DNA of 64,000 nt from Gordius sp. MW1 (lineage: Eukaryota; Nematomorpha; Gordioida; Gordea; Gordiidae): the NCBI GenBank assembly GCA_964036665.1, contig OZ038530.1:8892501-8956500 (forward strand). Direction: 5' to 3'. The notes beneath the pieces were generated by a model. That model saw only the letters and a program-made list of their open reading frames with translations, was not told where the DNA came from and made no database searches. A program made the position numbers and the translations under genes. Positions 1 to 11,699 of this stretch are shown piece by piece; within the stretch, counting starts at the first letter, position 1; the number at the start of each line of letters is the position of its first letter.

Positions 1-362
1 ACACTTTTACATAAGGGAAGGGGATTGAATAAATATACGAATGATTTTCATATGAAAATATTACTTTTACTATAAGTGTAAGCGCCTATTAAACCTATTT
101 CCTCGTAATATAAAAATCATTTTTATTAAACACGATTTCCATACACGGATCTATGCCATCCAATTAGTTTTTAACGCGTTTTCTTTTGTAGTATTTTATT
201 TACCAATGTATTTTACCCATGTGATACTTTTATTTATTAATTTGAATAAATGTTTACTAAGAAGTGTTTGACATCTAATCTTTCTAAGATGTCTCATAGT
301 GGTTGTAACGTAACGCGCGAATTAATAACATAGCAATAATAATAGTCAATGCATAACTTAAC
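1..362. repeat. Left part of the lipocalin segmental duplication, copy 1
   Basis: Non-coding AT-rich DNA that aligns by eye with about 18412-18652. Shared blocks include the stretch around 'aagtgtttgacat' and 'tagtggttgt'. Similarity stops abruptly after TAAC at 359-362 and resumes at 3685, while copy 2 is continuous there. It is therefore flanking sequence of the duplicated lipocalin block, interrupted by an insertion. No gene is seen. Confidence 0.7.
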
Positions 363-3300
363 TGTTGTAGTTGCTTACTACACGAGTATTTCCTTCCCCA
401 CCCTCATCTATCTCCACGATTAATTACGCATAGTAAGACCAGCTGCGCTGGCAAGGCAATTCCTTCACATTTTTTCTCTTTTGCTTTTTTCGCATGGAAT
501 TTATTTAATATTTTTTAAATATGATTGACGCGAATGTGACCGTCAATCGTTATCCGTCATTGTCCTTAATTGATCAGCTGGTATCTGACAGTGCGAAATA
601 GAGCGCCGAGAGTATGTGATTCCGATGCTGTGGAACGCTATTGCAGTTCTGGAAAATTCTGTCGATACCTGCTGGTGGACAAGATGACGCGGTGGTATTT
701 AACGTGTAGAACGAGGTTTCGGAAGTGCATGAGCGCACGTGTAACCCGGAAGCGAATTAATAACCCATTTCCGACGTTAATCGTCGGTACACTTTTGGGT
801 GTGGCGCCTACGGGTGCGGCGTCTACGGACGCGTTTAATTAATTCGGAGGCTTAATGCCTGTTATGACCTGTTTTTTTGGCTTAATGCCGTATCACCTTT
901 AATTAGGTTTGATGAGGTCGAGATTCCTGGGTGGCAAATATTTTGCCCTGTGCGCATGATTGATTGATTTTTTGGAGTTAATTACCTCGCATGTACGAAG
1001 GGAAGTTAATACCATCGTTGTCAGGTCCAAGATTACCGTTATGGAGTTCATAGCTCCCAGGTAATTATGGTTGGCGTAGTTGCATTTATGCGAGATACGC
1101 CTGTGACAGTTTTTTTAACTTAGTGATGTTGCTGGTGCCTATGTTGGCGCCGATAGCTGATAAGTGGTATAGCGACGTCACCAATATTTAACAGGAATAT
1201 CGTATGCTTTTGGTCGGAAGGCTAGCAGCTCTTATGGAGAAGCAGCCAGAACGACTTAGAGTGGCGAAGATGTTTCTGTCTCGCTCTATTGGGGAAAAAT
1301 CATCAAAAAACTACTGTGGGTTGCTTTAACGAAAATAATTGGGTGAAGTATCCCGAACCCAACGACGTCCAATACATTGACAAAAATTCCCTTCCCCCTA
1401 GCAAGCTTGAAGGGTATGGTTCGTTTAAATTTTATGGTCAACGACAAAACAAATCGAAAAGACGGAACCGGAAGACGAGTCTGAAAACGTTCAACAATAC
1501 AGTGCGATTCGTAAGTCCGAACAATGGACAGCGGTCAACAACTCAAATCCGACGACCGTGCTTAGAAGTCAACAATCGGGTCGGAGGAGGTTATCGTGAA
1601 GGGTATGGTGTTGTAGTTGCTTACTACACGAGTATTTCCTTACCCCACCCTCATCTATCTCCACGATTAATTACGCATAGTAAGACCAGCTGCGCTGGCA
1701 AGGCAATTATGCTTGAAGGAGCGTACAAGGCATTGATTCTGTGAACTCACACACACACACACACAAATCCCGTGTAACATCTGTGTACTAATTTCGATAT
1801 AGATTTATTTACGTGCGTGTTAGTCCCTCTCCCCCCATCGTTCTCTACGCGATTTATTTACGTGTAGGAATACATCACATGATACACAGCGAGTATTCCC
1901 ATCATTATTTACGCGTAGATATACATTTTCTTTTGTTCTTATAATAATTAAGATTCTTTCGAGTATTATCTTATTCCCCGATTCTTGGGCATCGTATATT
2001 TAAATAACGGATAAATGAATACTAAACGGAGATTTAAGGTAAGATTGAAAATCTCATTTAATAATAATGAATAATCATAAAATCTAAAAATTATAAAGAT
2101 TAATTCTTTTTTAACTTTGCTTATTACTGTAATGGAGTAGTATTCAAGGTAGCCTTTTTGAATACACGCGATTTTACTATACTTGAGCGCGGTCACAGAC
2201 ATTTGATTATAATCGTAGCCATTTGAATACACCTTAGTTTACACCGTACTTGGTATCTCTTATTTGATTATGTATGTCCTTCTTTATAATTATTACTCGC
2301 AGTTATCTATAAAAAGCAATTTTATATCATTTGAAGATAACCTACTATATTTCAATAATAGAATTATTATTCCTTCTGGTTTAAAGTCACAGGTTTTAAA
2401 TATACTACATAATGGGCACCCTGGGATTGGAGCGATGAAATCTTCAGGGAGATACTATGTATTTTGGACCAACATGGACAAGGATATAGAACAATTTGTA
2501 AATGGTTGCAATAATTGCCAAGAAGGTAGGCCTTTAACGAAAGAAGTACCAATGTCCAGCTGGAATATTCCCAACAAACCATGGGAAAGGATTCACATTG
2601 ATTTGGCGGGGCCAATATCAAATAATTATTGGCTGGTTTGCATTGATGCCCTCACTAAATGGCCTGAAGTTATGGTTATAAACCAAATCAACACATCTAA
2701 CATTATTTATAATCTACGAGTTTTATTTTGCAGATTTGGGCTTCCCCGTTATATAGTAAGTGACAATGGTCCTCAATTCACATCAGATGAATTTACAACT
2801 TTCTGCAAAAGAAATGGAATTCGACATTTTCGGGGCGCACCGTACCACCCTAGAACGAACGGCCTAGCAGAAAGATATATAAGGACCATAAAGAACAAAT
2901 TTTTTGCGGGAAGGAGACAAGGCCTAAACGATCGTGAAAATTTATTACAAGTTTTATTTAATATGCGAACGACGGTAAATACCACCACTGGTATTAGTCC
3001 GGGGGAAGGTATGTTCAATAGAAGACTTCGAACAACTCTTGACCAATTAAAATGGACACGGAAGGAGAAAATCAGTGATTCCGTTTGGAAACAAAAGTAT
3101 TACAGGAACCGGGGCCTGGAATACCGTGATTTTGCTCCAAATCAAAAAGTTTGGGTACAAAATGACAGATCTCCAGGTTGGAGAGAAGGTCAAGTCCTTA
3201 CGAAAAATAGTTACCTGACCTATGACGTACAATTGGGTGACAAAACTCAAGTAAAACACGCCGACCATATGAGAGTAGTCAAACGACCAGATCCAGCAGC

Positions 3301-3684
3301 GATTTCAGAAGACAACATACTTCCATACAAAAGAGTATCGGTTCCAACTGTCAGATACCCTCAAGGTTTCGCTTAAAGGGTGGAGTAGTGTAATGGAGTA
3401 GTATTCAAGGTAGCCTTTTTGAATACACGCGTTTTTACTATACTTGAGCGCGGTCACAGACATTTGATTATAATCGTAGCCATTTGAATACACCTTAGTT
3501 TACACCGTACTTGGTATCTCTTATTTGATTATGTATGTCCTTCTTTATAATTATTACTCGCAGTTATCTATAAAAAGCCGTGTTTATTTAATAAAAGAAT
3601 CTCTCTGTGCCTTTCTGTCTCTGTCTCCTGATTTAGTGTATGGTTTAGGACAATACCCCCGGCCACTTCGTTACAACTACAATA
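363..3684. mobile_element. Nested LTR-retroelement insertion defined by a paralogous empty site
   Basis: Present here but absent from the paralogous site at 18648-18656. The insert starts TGTTGTAGTTG and ends near CAACTACAATA. TAAC occurs on both sides (359-362 and 3685-3688), which fits a 4-bp target duplication. Inside are a ~100-bp direct repeat (363-461 and 1609-1708) that looks like the start of an LTR, and a second, younger LTR element from 2128. A purine-rich tract (about 1585-1608) sits just before the 1609 repeat, as a polypurine tract should. Short open frames at 570-842 and 1289-1744 lie between the repeats. The second has a basic, Gly/Arg-rich look but no recognisable domain. Confidence 0.65.
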
Positions 3685-3688
3685 TAAC
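2128..3688 (+). mobile_element. Internally deleted Ty3/gypsy-like LTR element
   Basis: Direct repeats starting TGTAATGGAG lie at 2128-2317 and 3389 to about 3681-3688. Over the shared 190 bp I see one mismatch, so the element is young. The left LTR is cut short at 2317 and joins straight into the integrase region. One deletion therefore removed the end of the 5' LTR, gag, protease and reverse transcriptase. A purine-rich tract (3375-3388) precedes the right LTR. The element lies within the larger insertion 363-3684, so it is nested. Its right end and target duplication are unclear. Confidence 0.8.
2264..3376 (+). pseudogene. Ty3/gypsy integrase fragment (truncated pol)
   Basis: The 3' part of a gypsy-type pol, read as 370 aa, of which the first ~18 residues are LTR-derived. 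The N-terminal zinc-binding region (HNGHPG with a CNNCQ pair) is followed by the integrase core. The catalytic triad is visible as HIDLAGP, VSDNGPQF and NGLAERYIR. A C-terminal module with VWVQNDRSPGW follows. Protease, reverse transcriptase and RNase H are missing, so the fragment cannot be autonomous, although the integrase frame itself is unbroken. It is enclosed by the LTRs at 2128 and 3389. Confidence 0.85.
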
Positions 3689-3896
3689 ATTATTTTTTGC
3701 TTGGTAAGGAGTGACGTGTCATATATGCATAAATGATATGACAGATTAATAGGACCATTTGATCATTATATCTTTTTTCTTAACATCAATATCATTTTTA
3801 ATGGATAAAGAGAATCAAAATATTTTGTAATAATCTTAAATCATTTTTGTATAAGGTCTTATAGTAGATACAACGCAACGCGCGTGTAGTATATAA

Positions 3897-4609
3897 CAGT
3901 GATTCTTAACCTGGGGGTCGCGAGAAGTTTGCCGGGGGGCCGCCAAATTTTTTTAGAATAAAATAAAAATATTCAGAAAAGCTTTAGAAAAAATACTCAC
4001 CAGGGGATTCGAACTCGTTGCCTTAAGATTCATTATTAGAATTAATAAATGATTGTAATTTAAAATCTTTGTTTAAAACAAAAAGTTTGCCGCAATTTTG
4101 GATACAAATTCATGCAGAATATCCTCCATTATTTTCAGCAGCAATTCAAAATTTGCTGCCTTTCGCTAGTACATATTTGTGTGAAAAAGGCTTCTCAACT
4201 ATGGTAGATATAAAAACTAAAAAACGCAATCGATTGCGACTAGATTCCTGCATGAGGATAGCATTACAATCAATTGAACTAAGAATTAACAAATTGGCTT
4301 AAGATGTTCAGCAGCAGAAATATTAAATATATTTCCGAATGCATATATTTTTTATTTTAAACATTGTTTTTATGTTTAATTATGAAGTTTTTATGTTATT
4401 ATTATTTCATTATCTATTTAAATTTTAAATAGATAATGAAATAATAAAGTTGTGTTTTATTTTTTATTATATAATAAAATGCAAAAATAATAAAAAATCA
4501 ATATATTATAGATAATATAACAAATATAAATTTATGAAAAAAGTGGGGGGCCGCAAACAAATTATAAAATATTTGGGGGGCCGCGTGTATAAAAAGTTAA
4601 GAACCACTG
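3897..4609 (+). mobile_element. Deleted hAT transposon with 8-bp target duplication
   Basis: The 713-bp element has inverted termini CAGTGATTCTTAACCTGGGG and, at the right, the complement of CAGTGGTTCTTAAC. GTATATAA flanks both sides (3889-3896 and 4610-4617), the 8-bp duplication expected of hAT. The paralogous locus near 18853 has the uninterrupted site (GTATATAG), so this is an insertion after the duplication. Termini and residual coding match the ZBED/SCAND3-like hAT group. Confidence 0.9.
4069..4302 (+). pseudogene. hAT transposase C-terminal dimerisation domain (remnant)
   Basis: A 77-aa frame within the hAT element. It contains the typical hATC signature around LPFASTYLCEKGFS, followed by KTKKRNRL, as in ZBED5/SCAND3-like transposases. 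The catalytic N-terminal and central regions are absent, so this is a relic. Any binding in trans is speculation. Confidence 0.85.
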
Positions 4610-4888
4610 GTATATAACATTAGTCTGGTAAACAATTTGAAATTATTATTTATGCTATTTTAACGTAGTGCCTATTAATAATATAGTGGTAACGCGACGC
4701 CGAACAATAATAGCTTTTCCCATGGGAGCAAGGTGAGAAGGCACAGGTTAGCTAAATAAGAATTTTTTTATTGCGGTATTAATAAAGTTAAATAACTTAG
4801 TTTATAACTATAAATCTATAAGATTTATTTACTTATGCCATTTATCGGTTATTTTATATTAGCAATATTTAGTATGTGTGAATTAAAT

Positions 4889-6254
4889 TCATATATATTC
4901 ATCTATGTAATTTCCAAGCTTCTGTTCCACTTCAATCTCTCGTAAACATTGATTATGAATGCTTTGTATCCTTAACAAACTGCGTTTCTTAATATTTCGC
5001 GAACTATTTTTAGTTGGGTGTCGAATTTTGGTAAAGTTATGAGGAAGCAAAAATTCTTTGTGCAGCAATAATTTGTGCTTGCAATCTTTAGTTTGGGTTT
5101 GTAAATGAATACTTTTCAGGTAAACGCAAAATTTGTCCCGAACATACCGCAGCAAATCGCACCAAGTATTTTTCTCGACAACCATGTTGGGCCTTCTAAA
5201 TTTCGCACATAAATAAAATTTTTTTAAATAAGAGTAATTTTAAATCGATGTGTCTGTATTGTCATTTGAATTTCATAATTTTTCAAATTTATAATATAAT
5301 AGATGAATGTTGCTTATATTATTTCAAATCACTCTCACGTCTATTTTCTATATCTTAAAGTCATTGCTGCTTTTAACAAAGGTTTAAAAAAATCTACTTA
5401 TACTTGAAAAAAAGTATTTTTTCTAACATACCCGTTGATAATTACATATGGGTAATTGTGAGCGCATTTGCCAGATGGAAGTATCTTGCGACAAGCATAT
5501 AATATTGTGTACTCATTATCTGTATACATTATCCTATAGGTAGTACTAGAATAAAATTCCCTTTTTTCGTTGTAATAGTCCGAATGAACCCAACCTGGAT
5601 TTTTGGTGTCCAACCAAGTTTCAAGAATTGACGGTCCTATACACTGACTCCCACTTTAAATACAATGTATAGTAGTGTAACGAAAAGTTTTTAATATATA
5701 ACTAGTGTCAATAGTAAGGATTCGATTATTAAAGTATCAATATATATATAGGAAAAATGGTATTACAAATATCCTGCATGCTTCACTTGAAATGAATTGT
5801 TAATACGATGCATATGTTCTGTTATACCAGAATCAAAAAGGTATTCGTTAGGTGGCAGTGTATGGGCGATAGCTCTCCAAAGACCCATAAACTGAAAAAT
5901 ATATCATTTGTTAAAATGCAAGAAGTTACTTTAGTGATGTTAATATTTGGCTGTGGGTTAATGTCTCGCTCCATACAAGTATAATTCCTTTTTAGTAGGG
6001 GGGAAAAACGTGTGTATTGGACCACATGATCTTTTGTCGCGAATCGAATCCTTTCTAATCGTGTTATTATATATAATGTCAAATAAATTAATCAGCGATT
6101 CATTTCAGTGTCATGAAACTTAACACACCTAGAATTAATAATATTCAATACCTTTGTTCTTTATTTTGTGTGTTTCACCTAATTGGAGCTCTTGATGAGG
6201 AGTGAAAGCTAATGTAACGGTCGCTACTAGCGAAAAAAATAAAGCGGTTAGCAT
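4889..6254 (-). CDS. Secreted lipocalin-like protein, copy 1 (5 exons)
   Basis: Spliced model on the minus strand: exons 6254-6179, 6054-5930, 5891-5767, 5653-5432 and 5195-4889. All junctions are GT-AG, phases agree, and the total is 855 nt (284 aa). Residues 1-16 form a signal peptide (MLTALFFSLVATVTLA). Exon 3 opens with the lipocalin GxW motif (FMGLWRAI, about residues 68-75). Exon 4 carries the second motif in the form MYTDNEYTILYAC (about 151-163), where copy 2 has the canonical TDY. The family binds small hydrophobic ligands in a beta-barrel; the ligand here is unknown. The C-terminal exon is long and basic, making it larger than usual lipocalins (about 180 aa). A diverged fatty-acid-binding-like fold is the alternative. 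Upstream DNA is strongly conserved with copy 2. Confidence 0.8.
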
Positions 6255-7717
6255 TACAATTTAAGACGGAGCGGTAAAACAAAATTTAATATGAACTTAA
6301 AAATGAAGTCCCTCCACCTTTAGCATTTTGGTAATGAGATTTTTATATACATGACGGGTCTTAAGTTTTGTGTGAGACCGTAAACAATCATGATGACATT
6401 AGATATTAAAGTACGTGATAAAAATTTGACTCTCTTCCCCGTTAAAAAATGCCTTTAGCTGGCGGGCATATCATCTTTTACACGCACCACATGATAAATC
6501 AAATATTGCAAAATAATTGTTTTGTACATATTTGGCTTATATTTATGATCGATGCTAATGAGATTTGTCGACATTATATAAAAAACTGGCACGGAAGGCG
6601 ACCTATGTTTATTTGTGCTTAGATATGTAAATATTTATATTTCATTTAGTTTTTCCGTAGGGTGTGTTTGGTAGTCTCATTTTAAAAACTCGATTGTCTA
6701 TATATTACCTCAAGTTTTCCAAGAATAGTTATAAAAACAAAGATGGCTAGACATTTGTTAAGCACAATTTATAGTTATTTTAAGCATAGTTTATAGAAAG
6801 AGTTTAAATATCAAAACTGAAGTAGTGATTCATCTTTTGTAATTATCGCAAAAGTTGTCCTTTTATATATGTCTGATACTAACCCATTCTTCTAATTATC
6901 TATATCATTATGTTGCTGTTATAAGCATTAATTTTTAAAATATAATGTGGTATATCGCTTATTTATTAAAAAGTTTGCAATTTATATGTCCACATATTTA
7001 ACAAATGTATAAATAAATGTAATAAAGAGCTAAAAATGTCACCATTTTGATGTTTGTTTGTCACTTTTACAGATTGCCTCTAATTATATAATACTCATTT
7101 TTGCTTAAAATTGAATAAATTATAATTTTGTATTAATTTAAGTGTTTATTCTTTTATTAAAGAGCATAGGTGAAATTGCATAATAAGTACTGAACCGCCT
7201 ATTAATTAATGCCCGAAATAATAATTTTTTCAAATTGAAACCAATAATTTACTTTTTAAACAAATTTTACATTGTTTTTTATTTTTGGGGGATAATAACT
7301 ACGATTATTAAATATTATACAACCATAAGTGATCAAACAATGCACGAAAACAAAATAATCCAATATATAAAAAATCTCATTAAGCCCGAACCGCCAGATT
7401 ATAAATTGATATAGTTACCCGCCAGGCTTGACACGTGGGCAAGGCGGGTCGGACGAGCAGCAGCTTTTCTAGTCTCTAATTTAGTGACCTTATGCCAGGG
7501 TAAGTGGTCGCTTACGTTGGCTAGTGTTACATTTTACTCATCACCTCTGTCCTCAACCCCTTATCGATGGTTTAGGTTTACTTGCCTTAAAATAGACTTC
7601 GCCTCAGTATTGCGTCGCCCAAAGTCAGAATGATTTGGTCCATTAGCCTAGCATGCAATTCGCTTTTTTTAATGTTCTGGATTTTCCTGAGCATTAGTAT
7701 TGTACTTATGCATATAT
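6255..7717. other. Lipocalin upstream region, then AT-rich DNA without a gene
   Basis: 6255-6720 is almost the same as 20384-20850 and probably includes the promoter. No TATA box or start site can be fixed by eye. 6960-7380 is AT-rich without features. 7395-7460 has short GC-rich blocks resembling the ends of a decayed DNA transposon. Confidence 0.5.
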
Positions 7718-7725
7718 GAAACATT

Positions 7726-9264
7726 CAGTAGCGTAGGGACCCCCCCCATGGGCAAAAAAATTTGAATTTTTTTCAAATTATACGGAAAATTTCAATGATA
7801 TTAATAGGAGTCTTGTTTGCGCATATAGAAATAATAAGTTATCTTTAATTTGAAATTTAATTTTAGATGAAATATACTAATTCTAACACTATTTTTACAA
7901 CAATTTTTTGTCCCGAGTGCGTGTTTTGTAATAAGAAGAAATTTAATTTTAATTATTTTTCTAAAAAACTGCTCAATCTAAAATATTGAGGAAGATGCTG
8001 ATAATTTTATTTTTATAAGTATTTTATATGGTTATTTTAACTTACATTAGTTCCTTGTTTATAGAAATTTTGGATATAAAACTAGAGATGAGTAAATAAA
8101 ATACAAATAATTAATATTAATGTAAATGATAACTTTACAAAGCGTTTTGCACATTTCTTTCATACATGCTTCATTTTAAAACATACCGTAAAATTTAGTT
8201 TATTCAGAAATTGTGCGTGCTAATCCTAGAGGAAAATTGTGCGTGCTAATTTAACTAAAAATTAATATTCCTTATGGTTTAGTAAATTCAATTTTTAAAG
8301 TTTACTTTTTAATGACCATGATATAGCTAACTTTATTATAGAAAATACAGCTGGCACCCCCAAAGCCGGGAATGGGCTTAAATGGCGGGCCTGGCTTGGA
8401 CGAGCGTTATGGTAATAAAACGGGCTCGGGACGGTCTTGGACAAAACCTTTTTGTTTTAATATATAAAAATGGTGTTTCTAATGATGTTTATCAAATTTT
8501 ATTATTATTTAATTTTACAATATAAACAAATCCTTATTAATTTTTGTTTGCTATTCTTTCATAGAACTTGTGATTTTTAAAGAAGTGGATTCCAATGTTT
8601 TTATTTTTTAAAAAGGGGATCGTGAAACATTAACAAAATGTATATTTAGTATAAAATTAACCTAGCATAGAGTTTCAATTATCATAAATGGTTTTATGCA
8701 GCTTCAAGTGCTACTAATAAAAATTTAACTTGTTGGAAGAAACAAAAGCCTGTTTGAGACTGATGTATACATGATTAATATTGAACATTTTCAACATATA
8801 AATAATTAATTGATGCTGCAGAATATATAAGATTTTTTGGGAAGGTGTAGGCTGGGCCTATGCATTAAATCAGCGGGGCGAACTCGGGCTTATAATATTA
8901 TTTTAACGGTCCCGGGCCGAGACACTTTTTGGTACTGGTGGGAAAATTAAGCCTAAGACCCATGCAAGTGTTTAGTTCAACAATGGGCCTAATTAGCGCA
9001 AACAGAAAAACAGGAAGGAGCTCTTTGCAATTTGCGTTTCTGAAGATTTTATTAATGCATTTTTCACCAAATACCATCTAAGATGTTGAATTTATATAAT
9101 TTTAATTAGTTTTTGTTTCCTCGAAATTCTTTGACACTTAATTTACCCTGCCCCCTTCCCTACTTAGATGATCCTGCCTCCGCTACTACTGTATATAAGC
9201 TTATATATCAAAAAAATTTGACCCCCCCCACCCCCTCCATGAGGCAATCCTTGCTACGCCTATG
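7726..9264. mobile_element. Non-autonomous hAT-like element with 8-bp target duplication
   Basis: A 1539-bp element. Its left end has CAGTAGCGTAGGGACC and its right end is the complement of CATAGGCGTAGCAAGG. The 8-bp repeat GAAACATT flanks both sides (7718-7725 and 9265-9272). The termini belong to the same CATRGGCGTAGC family as the short elements listed elsewhere. No transposase frame is visible. GC-rich blocks at about 8345-8450 and 8870-8990 with GGCCTGGC and CCCGGGCC look like the ends of another, nested element. Confidence 0.7.
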
Positions 9265-9656
9265 GAAACATTAATACGACCTATGAATCCTTACATCCTC
9301 TAATCTTATCTATATCATTATCTACAGATCCATATTATGGGTGGAATTGGGAGTTTACCTTTAGTATAATCTAGATTACTCCACTTTCTAGAATAAATCT
9401 CTTGGAGGTCAGCGTTTAATTTTAACATAAAAAGATAGTAAAAACTACGACGGTCCTAAGTCCGTGTGCAAAAAGTGGGGGTTGGCATCAGGTCGGTAAC
9501 CGGCTATAAAAATCCAGTCCAAAATCATGATAGTTTTAAACAAGTTTTACAAGAGAAAGCTAGGGCGTTTTCCTCAAACGACACACACTGCATACCCCGC
9601 CCGTGCAATGTAAAAAATATACTAGGTTACGCCTAACTCACAAAGAAGGCTCTTAA

Positions 9657-10222
9657 AGTGTGGAAGAATGCGAATAACGTGAAGGAATGTGGGAACGTTG
9701 ACGGAAAAGAGCATTGAGGTCGCACAAATATTAAAAGGAAAGGTACACACCGTCTGACTACAAGAGAGAGGTGAAACGGAACCAAAGCTCGGGAGTTAGG
9801 GGGATACAAATTGTTCTACAGTGGGTCACCAAATTGTAGAAACGAGTTCGGTATCGTTTTAAGCGAATCGTTCAAGGACAAGGTGATGGAAGTCAAGCGT
9901 TGTTCCGACAGGCTAATGTGGGTGAAGATTGCAGATCAAGGGGGCCTCCTAACCGTTATGTGAGTGTATGCTCCCCAAATTGGGTGCATGGAATCAGAGA
10001 AAGACAATTCTTCGATTCATTGGAAAAGGAAATACAAGGAATCCAAAGAAAGAAAGGCTAATTATTAACGCTCACGTTGGGAAAGATCGCCTCGAGTATG
10101 AACTCAATCCTGGGGGCTATGGGCATGGTCTGAAGAACAAAGAAGGGGAAAAACTTCTCCAAGTACCCAAACATATGGCATGGCGATCGTTAATGCTAAT
10201 AATAAATGAATTAAAACTCTAA
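9657..10222 (+). pseudogene. Decayed transposase-like coding remnant
   Basis: Codon-like sequence that is less AT-rich than its surroundings. The best frame (9968-10222, 84 aa) contains KERLIINAHVGKDRLEYEL followed by a Gly-rich stretch. This recalls the core of Tc1/ISXO2-type DDE transposases (RLIIxHA), but no catalytic Asp/Glu can be assigned and the frame is interrupted upstream. The identification is tentative. Confidence 0.35.
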
Positions 10223-10372
10223 TTCGAAGAAAAAGTTATTAAGTTAAGGATATGTTTATTAAAAAAGAACTGAGCAGATTAAATAGGTTATACGATTTTA
10301 GCATTTTGAGGTATAATGGAGTATATTGCTAAATTTGTCTTAACTAGATCCTGAAACTTAATATAAAATAAA

Positions 10373-10446
10373 AAGCTCGGGCCTTCGGCCCTCGTGGGAA
10401 GGGGGAGAAGGGAAGGGAAGGGAAGAGGGGAAGGGAAGGGGGGACG
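10373..10446. repeat. Purine-rich low-complexity tract
   Basis: A run of GGGAAGG units preceded by a short palindromic CGGGCCTTCGGCCCTCG. It could be simple repeat expansion; no function is evident. Confidence 0.6.
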
Positions 10447-10799
10447 ACTCATCTGTACTTCGTATAAATGTATCATATTTGCTATAATTTATGGGCGAGA
10501 AAGGTGGGAAGGGGCGAGAATGCCTATAGGGGGGTATTAAATGCCTAATGATTAATTAATTATTTATACAAATTTTCCATTTATAGGCAAAATGTAATAT
10601 AGGCAAAATGTAATATAGGCAAGGGTTAGGGTTAGATTTAGTGTTTGCATCTAGTTGCGTATTACATTAGTTTTTATGGCCTTTAGTGATTATGGGTCTA
10701 ACAAACATTATATTATAAAACATCACAATGTGAATTTGCAGAATTGTTGGGAGAAATTTTTTGTTAAATTTGAACAATTTTTAATAAAAAAAATCAAAA

Positions 10800-11600
10800 A
10801 TTTGGCCAATGGTCATTTTTTCTCCATTGGTCAGTACCGACAGATACTCTATAAGTCAATAATAGCCAAAAAAACGGAAAAAAAAAATTTTGATGCTCAC
10901 TTTGGCCAATGGTCATTTTTTTCCATTGGTCAGCAGCCAGCACACGGTAAAAGTGGATATAAATTCATAAGAGTAAAAAAAACGAAAAAAAAATTTATCA
11001 CATTTTAGCCAATGGTCATTTTTTTCCATTGGTCAGCAGCCAGGACACGGTAAAAGTGGATATAAATTCATAATAGTCAAAAAAAAACGAAAAAAAAGTT
11101 TTCGAATCACATTTTGGCCAATGGTCATTTTATTCCATTGGTCAGTGAACAAATGATTATACAATGTTATTACCTTAACATATTTATATAAATCAACATG
11201 GCATTAACACGTGACAATGTAATGAATTGCGCATTATTTGAATCAGTTGTTTTTGGAATTTGAATAAAGATATTTCTTATTATTAAACGTTATAATACTC
11301 AGCAGCCAGCGGACGGCCAAAAAGTCAAAATAGCAATGGTAGGAACAGGAACAATCATAATAGTCAAAGAAAAAAATAATTTCGATTCACATTTTGGCCA
11401 ATGGTCATTTTTTCCATCGGTCAGGAGCCAGCGGACGACCAAAAAGTCATAATAGCAATGGTAGTAACAGGAACAATCATAATAGTAAAAAAAAACGAAA
11501 AAATAAACTCGGATTCACATTTTGGCTAATGGTCATTTTTTTCATTGGTCAGCAGCCAGCGGACGGCCAAAAAGTCTTATTATCAATGATAGTAACAAGA
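10800..11600. repeat. Irregular tandem repeat with a conserved hairpin
   Basis: Six imperfect copies of a ~100-130 bp unit begin near 10801, 10902, 11006, 11115, 11393 and 11520. Each has GGCCAATGGTCATTTTTT and, after a T-rich loop, CCATTGGTCAG. CCAATGG and CCATTGG can pair as a hairpin. Between them are A-rich stretches and CAGCCAGCGGACGGCC blocks. An extra partial block recurs at 11720. Translations of this region (for example 10655-11008) only reflect the repeat. Confidence 0.8.
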
Positions 11601-11699
11601 ACAATCATAAGAGTCAAAAAAAACTCCGCGATTCTAACCCAAAAACTAGATAAATTGCATAGCAATTAAAACAACTTTTATTTATGTTTATTATATAAT

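Larger units (their letters stand above)
3685..6960. repeat. Segmental duplication containing lipocalin gene, copy 1
   Basis: Aligns with about 18649-21061, including the whole lipocalin gene and roughly 0.7 kb upstream of it. Apart from the hAT insertion at 3897-4609 and a short extra stretch near 4680-4760, the copies differ by scattered substitutions and small indels. The alignment ends near 6923, where copy 2 carries a hAT-type terminus at 21062. Confidence 0.85.

Noticed and set aside
10622-10637. Telomere-like GGGTTAGGGTTAG
   Set aside because: Only two units, followed at once by unrelated sequence; chance or a tiny relic.
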